DNA from: JAFGUB01 sp050305515
Lineage (GTDB): Bacteria > Campylobacterota > Campylobacteria > Campylobacterales > Sulfurimonadaceae
Assembly: GCA_050305515.1 (NCBI GenBank)
Contig: JBNLFL010000008.1
Span: forward strand, 1-64,000
Length of the DNA: 64,000 nt
Reading direction: 5' to 3'
A program made the translations under genes and the position numbers. Below are positions 50,797-59,403 of this stretch, one piece after another (position 1 is the stretch's first letter; the number at the start of each line of letters is the position of its first letter). The notes beneath the pieces are model-generated. The model had not been told where the DNA came from, searched no databases, and worked only from the letters and a program-made list of their open reading frames with translations.

Positions 50797-53522
50797 GCGG
50801 CCATCGCTTCAATGGTGCGGTTTAAAAGCGGTTCAAAGCGATCAAGCTCATTCGAAATCACTTCGGCTTCATGTGCTTTAAAGGCTGCTTCAAGCTCCTT
50901 GACGGATTCAAACAGCACCATAGCACCGAGATTGGCAGAAACCCCTTTGATATCGTGTGCCAGTCTCGCACCCGAATCATACGATCCTGCGCTTGTCAGT
51001 TCCCGTAACTGGGTCGATGTATCCCGATACATTTTTGCAAACTCCTGACACAGTTCGCGATACATCTGCGCATCGCCGCCGACCAGCTCGAGTCCCCGCT
51101 TTTTGTCAAGAATTTCCGTTTCCGAAGAGACCGGGATCGATAGCGTCTCCTCAGCCATACGTTCAGAAGATTCGGACTCAATGACTTCACCGCCGAGGTA
51201 GCGTAAAATCGCTTCATAGAGGGCTGATACATTAAAAGGTTTACCAATATGCTCCTGCATTCCTGAAGCCAGTGTCTGCTGAACGTCACCGGGCTGAATG
51301 TTTGCCGTCAATGCCACGATGGGCAATTCGGTAAAGCGTCGATCTTCCCTGATCTTTTTCGCCGCCTCGTATCCGTTCATCACCGGCATCGAAATATCCA
51401 TGAATATCATGCCCACATCCGGATTTTCATTCAGTTTGTGTACCGCTTCGAGACCGTTATCGGCCACAATAAGGACAATGCCGCTCTCTTTAAGCAGATT
51501 GGTAATCACCGTCTGATTGATCGTATTGTCTTCAGCCAGAAGAATTTTTCTCCCTTTGAAACGTTTGATACGATCCTTGATCGTCAGCTGGGCATGCTCT
51601 TCCTGCATTTCGCTGTGTTCGCTGTAGAGGTTGATGATGGTATTGAACAGATCCTGCTGGCTGAAAGGTTTTTTCAGTTCGGCATCAACACCGGAGATGG
51701 CACCGTTAAGCGTACGTACCACATTATTTTCAAGCAATACGATTTTGGCATTGGTGTATTCTTTGAAACGCTGAATGGTGTTTTCGTTTTCAATCGCGAG
51801 TAGTTTTGAATCCAGACAGACAATGTCATATTCCTGCATCTGCAAGACGCGAAGCGCTTCATCTTCACTGCCGACAATATCGGCATGATAGTGATAGTAG
51901 GCGATCATACGCTGCAATGATCCTGCAGCAGTTGTATTGTTATCTACGACAAGAACCCGCTTGTTCATGATACTCTTGTCCGGAAGACGGTAATTGCGCA
52001 GATCGATATGCTCAGGTGTTTTGCACATAACCGTAAAGACAAAGCTGCTGCCCTCACCCGGCGTGCTTGTCGCATGAATGGAACCACCCATCATGCTTAC
52101 ATACTCTTTACAGATGGCAAGTCCCAGCCCCATGCCGTCAAAGTGGCGGGATTTGGAGCTATCAGCCTGCGTAAAGGAGTCAAACAGGAGTGGAAGTTTG
52201 TCGGCAGGGATACCTATTCCCGTATCGCAAACGCGGAATTCAAGAAAAATCTGATTTTCCTCCGCAGGCAATCGTTTGAGTTTAAGGAGGATCTCACCTT
52301 TGGAGGTAAATTTGATCGCATTGTTCAAAAGGTTAGTCAGTACAGTTTGGATTTTTCCATCATCTCCCACCACGCGCGACGGCACATTGTTGGATACGTC
52401 GAAAATCATTTCCAACCCTTTTTCCGCCGCTTTGTCACTTAACGTCGCTGAGAGGGAATCGAGGACATTATTGATGTTGAATTGCTTTTCGTAAAGCTTG
52501 ACGCTTCCCGATTCGATTTTGGAATAATCAAGAACGTCATTGATGATACCAAGCAGCAGGTCTGCCGCGTTGTGAATATTATGCAGATGCTGCATTTGGC
52601 TCGCATCAAGCTTTGTTTCAAGCAGAATGTGGCTGAATCCGAGAATGGCATTCATCGGTGTTCGAATCTCATGACTCATACGGGAGAGAAACTCATCCTT
52701 ACTTCTAGCCTCCGGAGGACGCGAAGCGAGTTCTTCTTCCAGATCCCGTACATGGGACTCCAGATGACGGTTGCGTGTTGCAAGATACCATGCGAGAATC
52801 AGTAGCGTTACAATGATGATATATGGGAAGGACCCCAGCATGCGCTCCACCAACTTCATATTACTTGAAACTTCATGGGTTGTGGCCGAAGCAGATAAGG
52901 GTTTGGAAACAGAAGTTCCGGCAGCGGGAGCCACCGGCTCTGCCGTCACTGTTTCTGCCTTGGGGGATACCGACGCTTCCGATTTATTGTTTTCGGGGGA
53001 TGTCTTGACGGCGATTGCAGCCGTCGGTCGATCTGACACAGGGACGGCAGGAATTTCAGCTGTTTCAGTTTTCTCTTCGGGGATGAGACTGCTTTTGGAC
53101 TCACTAACGTGATTTTCAGCCGTTACTTCAGTTACGGCGGCAGGTTCGGATGCTTCCGATTCAGATGTTTTTACTGGCGATGTCGTGATAACAGGTGTGT
53201 CACTGTGATAGCTTGAGAGATAGGGTGCTTTATCAAAACGGTGAATCAGCGCCAATAGCTGCGCGGCTTCTTTACGTGATCCAAACGGTCTTAAAATAAC
53301 GGTTTTATATTTTTTACCGTGATAAAGATCGAAATCCACTTCAGGATGACCGGCACGAAAGTTACGGTATTCCGGCAGTCTCTCAAGCTCTTTTTTATAA
53401 TCGTTAATAGTTGCTTGGGCATTACCCGCTTCAGAAAAGGAGCCAATGAGAATTTTATAGTAAAGGTAATCTGCGTGGAGTGATAAGCTCAGGAACACCC
53501 AGAGCCATAGAAGTCTCTGCAT
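50793..53522 (-). CDS. Hybrid sensor histidine kinase with periplasmic SPOR-like domain
   Basis: The 909-residue protein begins with a signal sequence (1-17), then a SPOR-like domain (about 19-105, YYKILIGSFSEAG), a long Ser/Pro/Ala/Glu-rich linker (106-225), a membrane helix (232-248) and a coiled coil. The cytoplasmic part has HisKA with H284 (SHEIRTP), the ATPase domain (N box NLLNNAIKF at 396-404, G boxes DTGIGIP and GMGLGLA at 433-439 and 463-469), receiver 1 (about 521-630, acceptor D571 in LDSK), receiver 2 (659-775, D709 in MDISMP) and a C-terminal Hpt domain with H856 (AHDIKG). This is a full phosphorelay of the BarA/EvgS type. SPOR domains bind glycan strands stripped of peptide side chains, so the sensor may watch the cell wall. 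Confidence 0.87.
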   Translation of the reverse strand: MQRLLWLWVFLSLSLHADYLYYKILIGSFSEAGNAQATINDYKKELERLPEYRNFRAGHPEVDFDLYHGKKYKTVILRPFGSRKEAAQLLALIHRFDKAPYLSSYHSDTPVITTSPVKTSESEASEPAAVTEVTAENHVSESKSSLIPEEKTETAEIPAVPVSDRPTAAIAVKTSPENNKSEASVSPKAETVTAEPVAPAAGTSVSKPLSASATTHEVSSNMKLVERMLGSFPYIIIVTLLILAWYLATRNRHLESHVRDLEEELASRPPEARSKDEFLSRMSHEIRTPMNAILGFSHILLETKLDASQMQHLHNIHNAADLLLGIINDVLDYSKIESGSVKLYEKQFNINNVLDSLSATLSDKAAEKGLEMIFDVSNNVPSRVVGDDGKIQTVLTNLLNNAIKFTSKGEILLKLKRLPAEENQIFLEFRVCDTGIGIPADKLPLLFDSFTQADSSKSRHFDGMGLGLAICKEYVSMMGGSIHATSTPGEGSSFVFTVMCKTPEHIDLRNYRLPDKSIMNKRVLVVDNNTTAAGSLQRMIAYYHYHADIVGSEDEALRVLQMQEYDIVCLDSKLLAIENENTIQRFKEYTNAKIVLLENNVVRTLNGAISGVDAELKKPFSQQDLFNTIINLYSEHSEMQEEHAQLTIKDRIKRFKGRKILLAEDNTINQTVITNLLKESGIVLIVADNGLEAVHKLNENPDVGMIFMDISMPVMNGYEAAKKIREDRRFTELPIVALTANIQPGDVQQTLASGMQEHIGKPFNVSALYEAILRYLGGEVIESESSERMAEETLSIPVSSETEILDKKRGLELVGGDAQMYRELCQEFAKMYRDTSTQLRELTSAGSYDSGARLAHDIKGVSANLGAMVLFESVKELEAAFKAHEAEVISNELDRFEPLLNRTIEAMAA

Positions 53523-53552
53523 AACGCTGCCTTTTAAGGTTGATGGGGAAAG

Positions 53553-53558
53553 ATTATA
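53553..53558 (-). promoter_or_regulatory. Putative -10 element of the hybrid kinase operon
   Basis: TATAAT on the minus strand, 31 bases before the kinase start, with an AAAAGG ribosome site between. It may drive the whole kinase-thiE-gatB-channel-gpsA-SLC13 series. Confidence 0.5.
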
Positions 53559-53588
53559 TTATGATTTATATCAGAAGTAAAGTAATAC

Positions 53589-53864
53589 TTAAAAACTTTT
53601 CTCAGCTTTGAGTGTGTCGAGAATCTCTTTCAAAAGACGTGTCTGCTCTCTTTTTTCGTCAAAATTTTTCCGAAACATCATTAAAGTTTCCAGCAAGAGG
53701 ACAATCAAAAAAGCGATAAAAAGAAAGATAAAGGTGATAAAAAGCGCAGGAAGCCAACCAAGAAAAGAGAAGGTGGAGTAAGTAACCAGTGCCCCGATGA
53801 TAATAAATGCCCAGCTGGCGCCGAGCATAAAGCTCAGCAGCGTATCAAAAGTTCGTAGCTGCAT
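53589..53864 (-). CDS. Small membrane protein with C-terminal coiled coil
   Basis: About 91 residues with two membrane helices (about 6-28 FMLGASWAFIIIGALV and 34-56 LPALFITFIFLFIAFLIVLLLE) and a charged helical tail rich in Lys, Glu and Leu. The start at 53864, 14 bases after the atpB stop, leaves the protein outside atpB; an upstream TTG-type start would overlap atpB by 29 bases. No family recognised. It follows atpB and may be coexpressed with it. Confidence 0.55.
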   Translation of the reverse strand: MQLRTFDTLLSFMLGASWAFIIIGALVTYSTFSFLGWLPALFITFIFLFIAFLIVLLLETLMMFRKNFDEKREQTRLLKEILDTLKAEKSF

Positions 53865-53877
53865 GAGCAATAGGGAG

Positions 53878-54555
53878 TTAGTGCTCTTCGTGAAGAAGAA
53901 CCGCACCGCCGAGGTAAACGTAAGTCAGCATCATGAAAATGAATGCCTGCAAAAACGCCATAAAAGTGAGCAGTGCAAAAGGAATCATAGGAAGCAGCCA
54001 TGGAGCCAGCATCAGAATGACCATAAGGAACATGTCATCCCCTTTGACGTTACCGAAAAGTCGGAAACTCAAAGAGATAATACGGGAAATGTGAGAAACG
54101 ATTTCAATCGGGAACATCAGCCATGCGAGCCACCAAACCGGTCCCATAAAGTGTTTGAGGTAATCAATAATACCGTTGAGACGGATACCTTCAAAGTTAT
54201 AGTAAACAAATACAACCAGAGCCAGGGCCAGGGTAAAGTCAAGGAATGCGCTCGGTGCTTCAAAACCGGGAATGATTCCGATAATGTTCGCAATACCGAC
54301 AAAAAGACCGATCGTTGCTACAAGCGGCAGATACTGGCGCGCTTTTTGTTTACCCATGACGTCTGCGCCCATGGCAAGAACGCCGCCAAGGTATGCCTCC
54401 ATCACGTTTTGGGTGCCCGTAGGTACCACCCTGAGATTTTTCACAGCCGCTTTAGCCAGGAAAAGTACGATTGCAGCGGTAAGCAGCATGTGTGTCAGGA
54501 AGATAAAGCTGTGATCGTGACTGATCACGCCGAAGAACGTAAAGAGTTCGCCCAT
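53878..54555 (-). CDS. atpB: F0F1 ATP synthase subunit a
   Basis: Subunit a forms the proton channel beside the c-ring. The 225-residue protein has five to six membrane helices, and the essential arginine lies in ISLSFRLFGNVKGDD, in the helix next to the c-ring. The ending FMMLTYVYLGGAV is the conserved last helix. The ATG at 54555 has AAGGA seven bases upstream; a TTG six codons earlier lies within that leader. In Campylobacterota atpB stands apart from the main atp operon, as here. Confidence 0.95.
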   Translation of the reverse strand: MGELFTFFGVISHDHSFIFLTHMLLTAAIVLFLAKAAVKNLRVVPTGTQNVMEAYLGGVLAMGADVMGKQKARQYLPLVATIGLFVGIANIIGIIPGFEAPSAFLDFTLALALVVFVYYNFEGIRLNGIIDYLKHFMGPVWWLAWLMFPIEIVSHISRIISLSFRLFGNVKGDDMFLMVILMLAPWLLPMIPFALLTFMAFLQAFIFMMLTYVYLGGAVLLHEEH

Positions 54556-54585
54556 CAAGAGTTCCTTATGCAAAATATTGTGTGG

Positions 54586-54616
54586 ATTATATTACACATT
54601 CATTTAAACTATTATA
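54586..54616 (-). promoter_or_regulatory. Two putative -10 elements of atpB
   Basis: TATAAT boxes on the minus strand at 54586-54591 and 54611-54616 lie 31 and 56 bases before the atpB start in an AT-rich gap. Either or both could be active. Confidence 0.45.
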
Positions 54617-54664
54617 AGAATCGGTCTGAAATTTGCGGCAGAACTGCATAGAAATGCGGCAATG

Positions 54665-55504
54665 CTACAGGGAGACCTGGCGAACCAACCGCTCGGCTAT
54701 GGTGATATCCGAGGCAATAGCCGCTTTGAGTGCTTCAAGGGTTTCATACTTCGCATTGTCGCGGATAAAACCTACAAAACTGATGGCCGCACACTCCCGG
54801 CACACCACTCCACCGTCGAGAATATGGCTTTCTATGGCGAACGAGCCGTCGGTACTCACCCGATGCCCGACAAAAGAGACGGAAGGGTGATAGTGTTCTT
54901 CGCGATCAATGCGTGTCAAAGAGGCATAAACCCCTTCACGGGGCAGTAAAAAACGATCGACTTCAAGATTGATCGTCGGGACCAGATCGGTTTTCCCAAT
55001 GCCCTGCCCGCTTACGACACGCCCGCGAATGGTGTAGTTGTGTCCCAAAAACGCATTGGCTCCGGCGATGTCACCCAGCTGAATCTTGGCACGGATTTTG
55101 TGCGAATGCACCGAATCACCCTGTACCATCACCTCATCGATGACGATCACCTCGCCTTTAAAGAGTGCCGCCAGATCGGCATGGGAGCTACGGCGGTTTT
55201 TCCCGAAATGAAAATCATACCCCACCACAATGGTCTTAAGCGCGGGAAAATCGGCTTCAATCCGCTCGACAAATGCCGCGCCGTCAAGATGGCGGATATC
55301 GTCAAGCTGATAATAATGGATGGGGTAATGGGTAAATCGCTCCCGTTCCGCGCCGGGTGTCAGATTGGCAAAACCGCTCTCGATGGCGATAACGGCACCC
55401 TGTGCTCCCAATCTAGCAAACAGATGCTGATGCCCGATGTGCATACCGTCGAAACCGCCGATAGCGATGGTATTAATGTTTTTCAAAGCAGTAGCAGTAC
55501 TCAA
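54665..55504 (-). CDS. ribF: Bifunctional riboflavin kinase/FAD synthetase
   Basis: RibF phosphorylates riboflavin to FMN and adenylates it to FAD. The N-terminal nucleotidyltransferase domain has GGFDGMHIGHQ, and the C-terminal flavokinase domain the LVPTINLEVD motif with the PTIN signature and the downstream EREE-like acidic stretch. A TTG start at 55504, with GGGAA upstream, gives 279 residues. The longer frame would add residues that only translate tlyA in another frame. It overlaps tlyA by 32 bases, as the last gene of the ligA-OMP-tlyA-ribF group known from Campylobacter. Confidence 0.92.
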   Translation of the reverse strand: MSTATALKNINTIAIGGFDGMHIGHQHLFARLGAQGAVIAIESGFANLTPGAERERFTHYPIHYYQLDDIRHLDGAAFVERIEADFPALKTIVVGYDFHFGKNRRSSHADLAALFKGEVIVIDEVMVQGDSVHSHKIRAKIQLGDIAGANAFLGHNYTIRGRVVSGQGIGKTDLVPTINLEVDRFLLPREGVYASLTRIDREEHYHPSVSFVGHRVSTDGSFAIESHILDGGVVCRECAAISFVGFIRDNAKYETLEALKAAIASDITIAERLVRQVSL

Positions 55505-56180
55505 TGTTTCCCTCTTTTCCCTTGATGTGGGCACGCTCTTTTTCGACAAGCCGCCAGCCCAGAATGCTGCAGGCGTCTTCAAAGTGCATCATGGCACGGC
55601 CAATCGCCTTATCGTCCGTCACGACGCCGTTCTTGTCACGCTTGACCTCGCGTCCCACTTCAAACTGCGGTTTATAAAGCAGTATGATCCATTGCGAGGC
55701 AAGCCGGTCGATATCGCCCAGAATCATCTCCAGTGAAATAAACGAGACATCGCTTGTGACCAGATCGTAGGTGCGCTGCGGATCAAACGTCCGGATGTCC
55801 GTCCGTTCGAACGATCTGACCCGCGGATCACTGCGCAGCGTCGCATGGAGCTGATCGCGCCCGACATCCACGGCATCAACCTGCCGGGCGCCTTCTTCAA
55901 GCAGTATCTGGGTGAAACCGCCCGTACTTGAACCGATGTCGAGTACCTCACGGTCTTTACATGTAAAAGGGAGTAGCGGTAAAAAGCTTTTGAGTTTCAG
56001 TGCCGCGCGGCTCACGTAGGGATCGTCACCAACGACGCTCACCTTCTGGTCGGTAATCTCCATCGCGTTTTTTTCCACGACGCGGTCATTAACCAGTACC
56101 GACTTGCTCTTGATGAGCTGCTGCGCTTTGGAGCGTGTTTCGGCAAGTCCCTGCTCCACCATGTATGCATCGAGCCTCAA
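55473..56180 (-). CDS. tlyA: TlyA family rRNA methyltransferase/hemolysin
   Basis: TlyA 2'-O-methylates rRNA (C1920 in 23S, and in some organisms C1409 in 16S), affecting capreomycin sensitivity. An N-terminal S4 RNA-binding domain (about 1-65, MRLDAYMVEQGLAETRSKAQ) is followed by an FtsJ-like methyltransferase domain with DIGSSTGGFTQILL near residue 82. The length of 235 residues is typical. It overlaps the outer-membrane gene by four bases. The palindrome at 55957-55966 encodes Thr-Cys directly before DREVLDIGSS. Confidence 0.93.
   Translation of the reverse strand: MRLDAYMVEQGLAETRSKAQQLIKSKSVLVNDRVVEKNAMEITDQKVSVVGDDPYVSRAALKLKSFLPLLPFTCKDREVLDIGSSTGGFTQILLEEGARQVDAVDVGRDQLHATLRSDPRVRSFERTDIRTFDPQRTYDLVTSDVSFISLEMILGDIDRLASQWIILLYKPQFEVGREVKRDKNGVVTDDKAIGRAMMHFEDACSILGWRLVEKERAHIKGKEGNIEYCYCFEKH
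55957..55966. repeat. Palindrome copy 18 (perfect)
   Basis: Inside tlyA, Thr-Cys frame. Confidence 0.9.
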
Positions 56181-56728
56181 AACATCACCTCAAATCCCAT
56201 ATAAAACAGATCCAGCCTCATATCATACCCCTTGTTGCGATGGGCATCATCAAGTGAAAAAAGTGTCGCATCGTAACCGGCTTTGAGCATCACCGCCTCA
56301 CCAATGCGATACCCCGCACCGATGCCCAGCAGATAGACCCCGGCGCTGTCGCTGTTTTTACGCCCGTCACGCTCGTTCCAGATCACCTGCCCCGCTCCCA
56401 GACGTCCGAAGAGGTCAACCTTCTCATCATACAGCGGCCAGTGCGGCAGCACGCTGACACCGATCACCTCAAAATCCTCTTCCACCTCGGCACCTTCATA
56501 GTCACCCTGATAAGCTTCATAATTGGTGTAATCGAGTTCAACCGAAAAGTTGGAGTTGATATAAGCACCGAGTGTCGCCCGCAGGGTGCCCCGCTCCCTT
56601 TGGCTGCCGATACTCCCGACACGTTTGTCACTGTCGTAATAAGCGACCCCATAGCCGCCGCCCCAGTAGGGACCGCTGCGCCCCCACAGCGCCATCGCGA
56701 CAAGAAGCAGCAAAATGATGCGGCTCAC
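56177..56728 (-). CDS. Outer-membrane beta-barrel protein of unknown function
   Basis: A signal peptide (about residues 1-16, IILLLLVAMALWG) is followed by alternating polar/hydrophobic strands (WGGGYGVAYYDS, TLRATLGAYINSNFSVELDYTNYEAY, LFGRLGAGQVIW, GVYLLGIGAGYRI, MLKAGYDATLFS), ending LFYMGFEVMF with a terminal phenylalanine as outer-membrane proteins do. This fits an eight-stranded OmpA/OmpW-like barrel of 183 residues. It overlaps ligA and tlyA by four bases each. Campylobacter has a membrane protein gene at the same site. Confidence 0.78.
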   Translation of the reverse strand: MSRIILLLLVAMALWGRSGPYWGGGYGVAYYDSDKRVGSIGSQRERGTLRATLGAYINSNFSVELDYTNYEAYQGDYEGAEVEEDFEVIGVSVLPHWPLYDEKVDLFGRLGAGQVIWNERDGRKNSDSAGVYLLGIGAGYRIGEAVMLKAGYDATLFSLDDAHRNKGYDMRLDLFYMGFEVMF

Positions 56729-58677
56729 GAGAGCATCTCCAGCATCTCGTTCTCCGTTATCGCCCTGACACCGAGTTCCTGCGCTTTGTCAAGCTTACTT
56801 CCGGCCTCTTCTCCGTAGATGACAAAATCGGTCTTTTTCGAGACCGATCCGGCTACCTTGGCGCCGAGTGCTTCGAGATCCACTTTGATATCACCGCGCG
56901 AACGGCTCATGGTTCCGGTAAGCACGACGGTTTTTCCCTTGAAGGGATTTTCCGCGGCCTCTTCGCGTTTTTGGGGAGCGACCGGATTGATAATTTCACG
57001 AAGCCGTGCCACATGCTCTGCATTGACCCGCATAAACTCCACGACCGATTCCGCCATCTCCTCGCCAAAACCTTCAAGTTCGAGAAGCGCCTCTTTTTCT
57101 ATACGCTCAAGCATCGTACCGAAATGCATGCAGAGCGTTTTCGATGCGACTTCGCCGATATGTTCAATGCCCAGAGCATTGACAAAACGCCAGCATTCAC
57201 ACCCCTTGGCCGCTTCAATGGCATCGAGCAGGTTGCGGCTTTTTTTCTCTTTGAACCCTTCAAGTGCCAGCAAGGCGTCAAGCTCGAGTGTAAAGAGCTC
57301 TTCCACGCCGCTCACAAGTCCCTCGTGAAAGAGCGTCTCCACAATCTTCTCACCCAGTCCGTCAATGTTCAGACACGGTTTGGAGGCAAAATAGATGATG
57401 GCATTGACCACACGCGCTTTACATGTAAGGTTCTGGCACTTGATGAGCGCGCCTTCATCAAGCAGTTCGCTGCCGCAAACCGGGCACGCACCGGGACGTG
57501 CCACCTTCTGTTCGCTGCCGCTGCGCTCATGGGTGAGCACCTTGATGATTTTGGGAATGACATCGCCGCTGCGCAAAATGATGACGCGGTCACCCACGCG
57601 GATATCCTTGCGCTCGATCTCGTCAAAGTTGTGCAGCGTCGCACGCTCGACGATGACCCCTTCGATGGGCGTCGGCTCTACAATCGCCACGGGCGTCACC
57701 ACGCCGGTGCGTCCCACCTGCAAAATAATCTCGCGCAGCGTGGTTACTTTCTCCACGGCCGGAAATTTGTACGCAGCCGCCCAGCGCGGATTTTTAACGG
57801 TATAACCGAGCTCTTCCTGCGCGTCAATGCTGTCGATCTTAATAACCATGCCATCGAGCATCATGGCAAAATCGTCGCGTTTGGCAACCATCTCGTTATA
57901 AAAACCGTCAATCGCTTCAGCCGTGTCGCATACCAGACGCATCGGCGGTTTTTTGAATCCCAGCGCGTAGATGAAATCCATACGTTCGCTCAGACGCCGC
58001 TGCGGTAGTGTGTTCTCGCCGATACCGTAAGGCAAAAAGACAAGATTGCGCGATGCGGTAATGGAGGAGTCAAGCTGTCGCAATGAGCCCGCCGCGGCAT
58101 TGCGCGGATTGGCGAAAAGGCTCTCGCCCCGCTCCAGCCGCTCGCGGTTGATTGATTCGAACTCCTCTTTGAAAATGACGACCTCGCCACGGATCTCGAT
58201 GCGTTCCTTATAATCAATCTGTAAAGGAATGGAGTGGATCGTCTTCGCATTTTGCGTCACCCGTTCACCGATACTGCCGTCCCCGCGCGTTATCGCGGCA
58301 GAGAGCGCACCGTCTTCGTAGATCAGATTCAGGCTTGCCCCGTCATATTTTGGTTCGCAGTAAAACGAAAGCCGGTCACTCTGTTTGGCACAGCGTTCGA
58401 TCCACTTGAGCAGTTCTTCGTGGTTGAAAAGGTCTTCAAGCGACCACATACGGCTCAGATGTGCCGCTTTTTCAAATCCCTCAAGCACCACGCCGCCGAC
58501 ACGCTGCGTGGGAGAATCGGTGGCAATGGTGTCACTGTGTGCGTGTTCGTACGCGACGACTTCATGATAAAGCCGGTCATACTCCTCATCGCTGGTGAGC
58601 GGATCATCGAGAACATAATAGTGGTAGGCATAGCGGTTGAGCGTTTTCACCGCATCGAGATATTGGGTATCATTCAT
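56725..58677 (-). CDS. ligA: NAD-dependent DNA ligase
   Basis: LigA seals nicks in DNA replication and repair, using NAD+. The adenylation lysine is K110 in the KYDG motif. An OB fold, a four-cysteine zinc site (CPVCG ... CQNLTC), a helix-hairpin-helix region (INIDGLGEKI) and a C-terminal BRCT domain (about 575-650, KTVVLTGTMSRSRG) follow in the normal order. Length 650 is usual. The palindrome at 57419-57428 supplies the Thr-Cys codons including a zinc cysteine. It is divergent from the methyltransferase gene with only 28 bases between the starts, so its leader must be very short. Confidence 0.96.
   Translation of the reverse strand: MNDTQYLDAVKTLNRYAYHYYVLDDPLTSDEEYDRLYHEVVAYEHAHSDTIATDSPTQRVGGVVLEGFEKAAHLSRMWSLEDLFNHEELLKWIERCAKQSDRLSFYCEPKYDGASLNLIYEDGALSAAITRGDGSIGERVTQNAKTIHSIPLQIDYKERIEIRGEVVIFKEEFESINRERLERGESLFANPRNAAAGSLRQLDSSITASRNLVFLPYGIGENTLPQRRLSERMDFIYALGFKKPPMRLVCDTAEAIDGFYNEMVAKRDDFAMMLDGMVIKIDSIDAQEELGYTVKNPRWAAAYKFPAVEKVTTLREIILQVGRTGVVTPVAIVEPTPIEGVIVERATLHNFDEIERKDIRVGDRVIILRSGDVIPKIIKVLTHERSGSEQKVARPGACPVCGSELLDEGALIKCQNLTCKARVVNAIIYFASKPCLNIDGLGEKIVETLFHEGLVSGVEELFTLELDALLALEGFKEKKSRNLLDAIEAAKGCECWRFVNALGIEHIGEVASKTLCMHFGTMLERIEKEALLELEGFGEEMAESVVEFMRVNAEHVARLREIINPVAPQKREEAAENPFKGKTVVLTGTMSRSRGDIKVDLEALGAKVAGSVSKKTDFVIYGEEAGSKLDKAQELGVRAITENEMLEMLS
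57419..57428. repeat. Palindrome copy 19 (perfect)
   Basis: Inside ligA over a zinc-site cysteine, Thr-Cys frame. Confidence 0.9.
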
Positions 58678-58705
58678 AGTAATGAAATTTTAGCGAGATA
58701 ACATT

Positions 58706-59347
58706 ATGAACTGCAAAATCTGCGCATCAGCCACCTCCGAATTTTATGACCCGCTCATGAAATGGCATTTTCATCACTGCCCGCAGTGTGAGTGCATTTT
58801 CAAAAATCCGTCCTATTACGTGAGTGCCGAAAAAGAGCTGCAGATCTACAACAATCACAACAATACCATCGATTCTCCCGGCTATGCGGCGATGTTTGAA
58901 GCCTTTATGGACTTTACGTTCAAACCCCACATTCAAGAAATTTCCGAAGTCCTCGAATTTGGCTGCGGTCCGGGGCCGGTTTTGGCGGAACTGATGGAGC
59001 GCCACGGCTTACATGTAACGCGTTATGACAAATATTTTTATCCCGAGCGCCGCTTTGAAGGGCGTACGTATGACCTCATCACCGCCACCGAAGTGATTGA
59101 ACATGTGGACGATCCCGAAGCACTCATGGACTTTTTTCATAAGCATCTGCGCAGCGGAGGTTATCTGGCGCTTATGACCCAGTTTCACACCAATGTTACC
59201 GACGAATTTTTGCAGTGGTGGTACCGCAAGGATCCGACGCATATTCTGTTTTTTACGCCGCAAACGTTCAAATACCTTGCCAGAGCATGCGGTTTTACGC
59301 TGCTTCGATATGACACAAAGAAATTGCTTTTGCTGCAAAAACTCTGA
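58706..59347 (+). CDS. SAM-dependent methyltransferase with N-terminal zinc-binding motif
   Basis: The 213-residue protein starts with a cysteine/histidine cluster (CKICASATSEF and HFHHCPQCECIF) that could bind zinc, followed by a class I methyltransferase domain with LEFGCGPGPVLAEL near residue 90, TATEVIEHVDDPEALMDF and LALMTQFH. Such proteins resemble Methyltransf_23 members with unknown substrates, some near sugar or lipid genes. It is divergent from ligA with 28 bases between. The palindrome at 59009-59018 encodes Leu-His-Val. Confidence 0.82.
   Translation: MNCKICASATSEFYDPLMKWHFHHCPQCECIFKNPSYYVSAEKELQIYNNHNNTIDSPGYAAMFEAFMDFTFKPHIQEISEVLEFGCGPGPVLAELMERHGLHVTRYDKYFYPERRFEGRTYDLITATEVIEHVDDPEALMDFFHKHLRSGGYLALMTQFHTNVTDEFLQWWYRKDPTHILFFTPQTFKYLARACGFTLLRYDTKKLLLLQKL
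59009..59018. repeat. Palindrome copy 20 (perfect)
   Basis: Inside the methyltransferase gene, Leu-His-Val frame. Confidence 0.9.
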
Positions 59348-59365
59348 TATCACAAAAATATCACA
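59347..59365 (+). promoter_or_regulatory. Direct repeats ATATCACA spaced one helical turn
   Basis: Two copies of ATATCACA begin at 59347 and 59358, 11 bases apart, just before the -10 box of the DUF1566 gene. Such spacing puts both on one face of DNA and may mark an activator site. Confidence 0.35.
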
Positions 59366-59375
59366 CTTGTTTCGC

Positions 59376-59381
59376 TATAAT
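59376..59381 (+). promoter_or_regulatory. Putative -10 element of the DUF1566 gene
   Basis: A perfect TATAAT 22 bases before the start codon, after the methyltransferase stop. Confidence 0.55.
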
Positions 59382-59403
59382 GCATAAAAAAAAGTGATAC
59401 AAA

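Noticed and set aside
52860..53220. Low-complexity region that could mark a frameshifted or fused gene
   Set aside because: It is an in-frame Ser/Pro/Ala/Glu linker of the hybrid kinase between the SPOR-like domain and the membrane helix.
56971..58008. Open frame of 345 codons on the plus strand
   Set aside because: Antisense to ligA.
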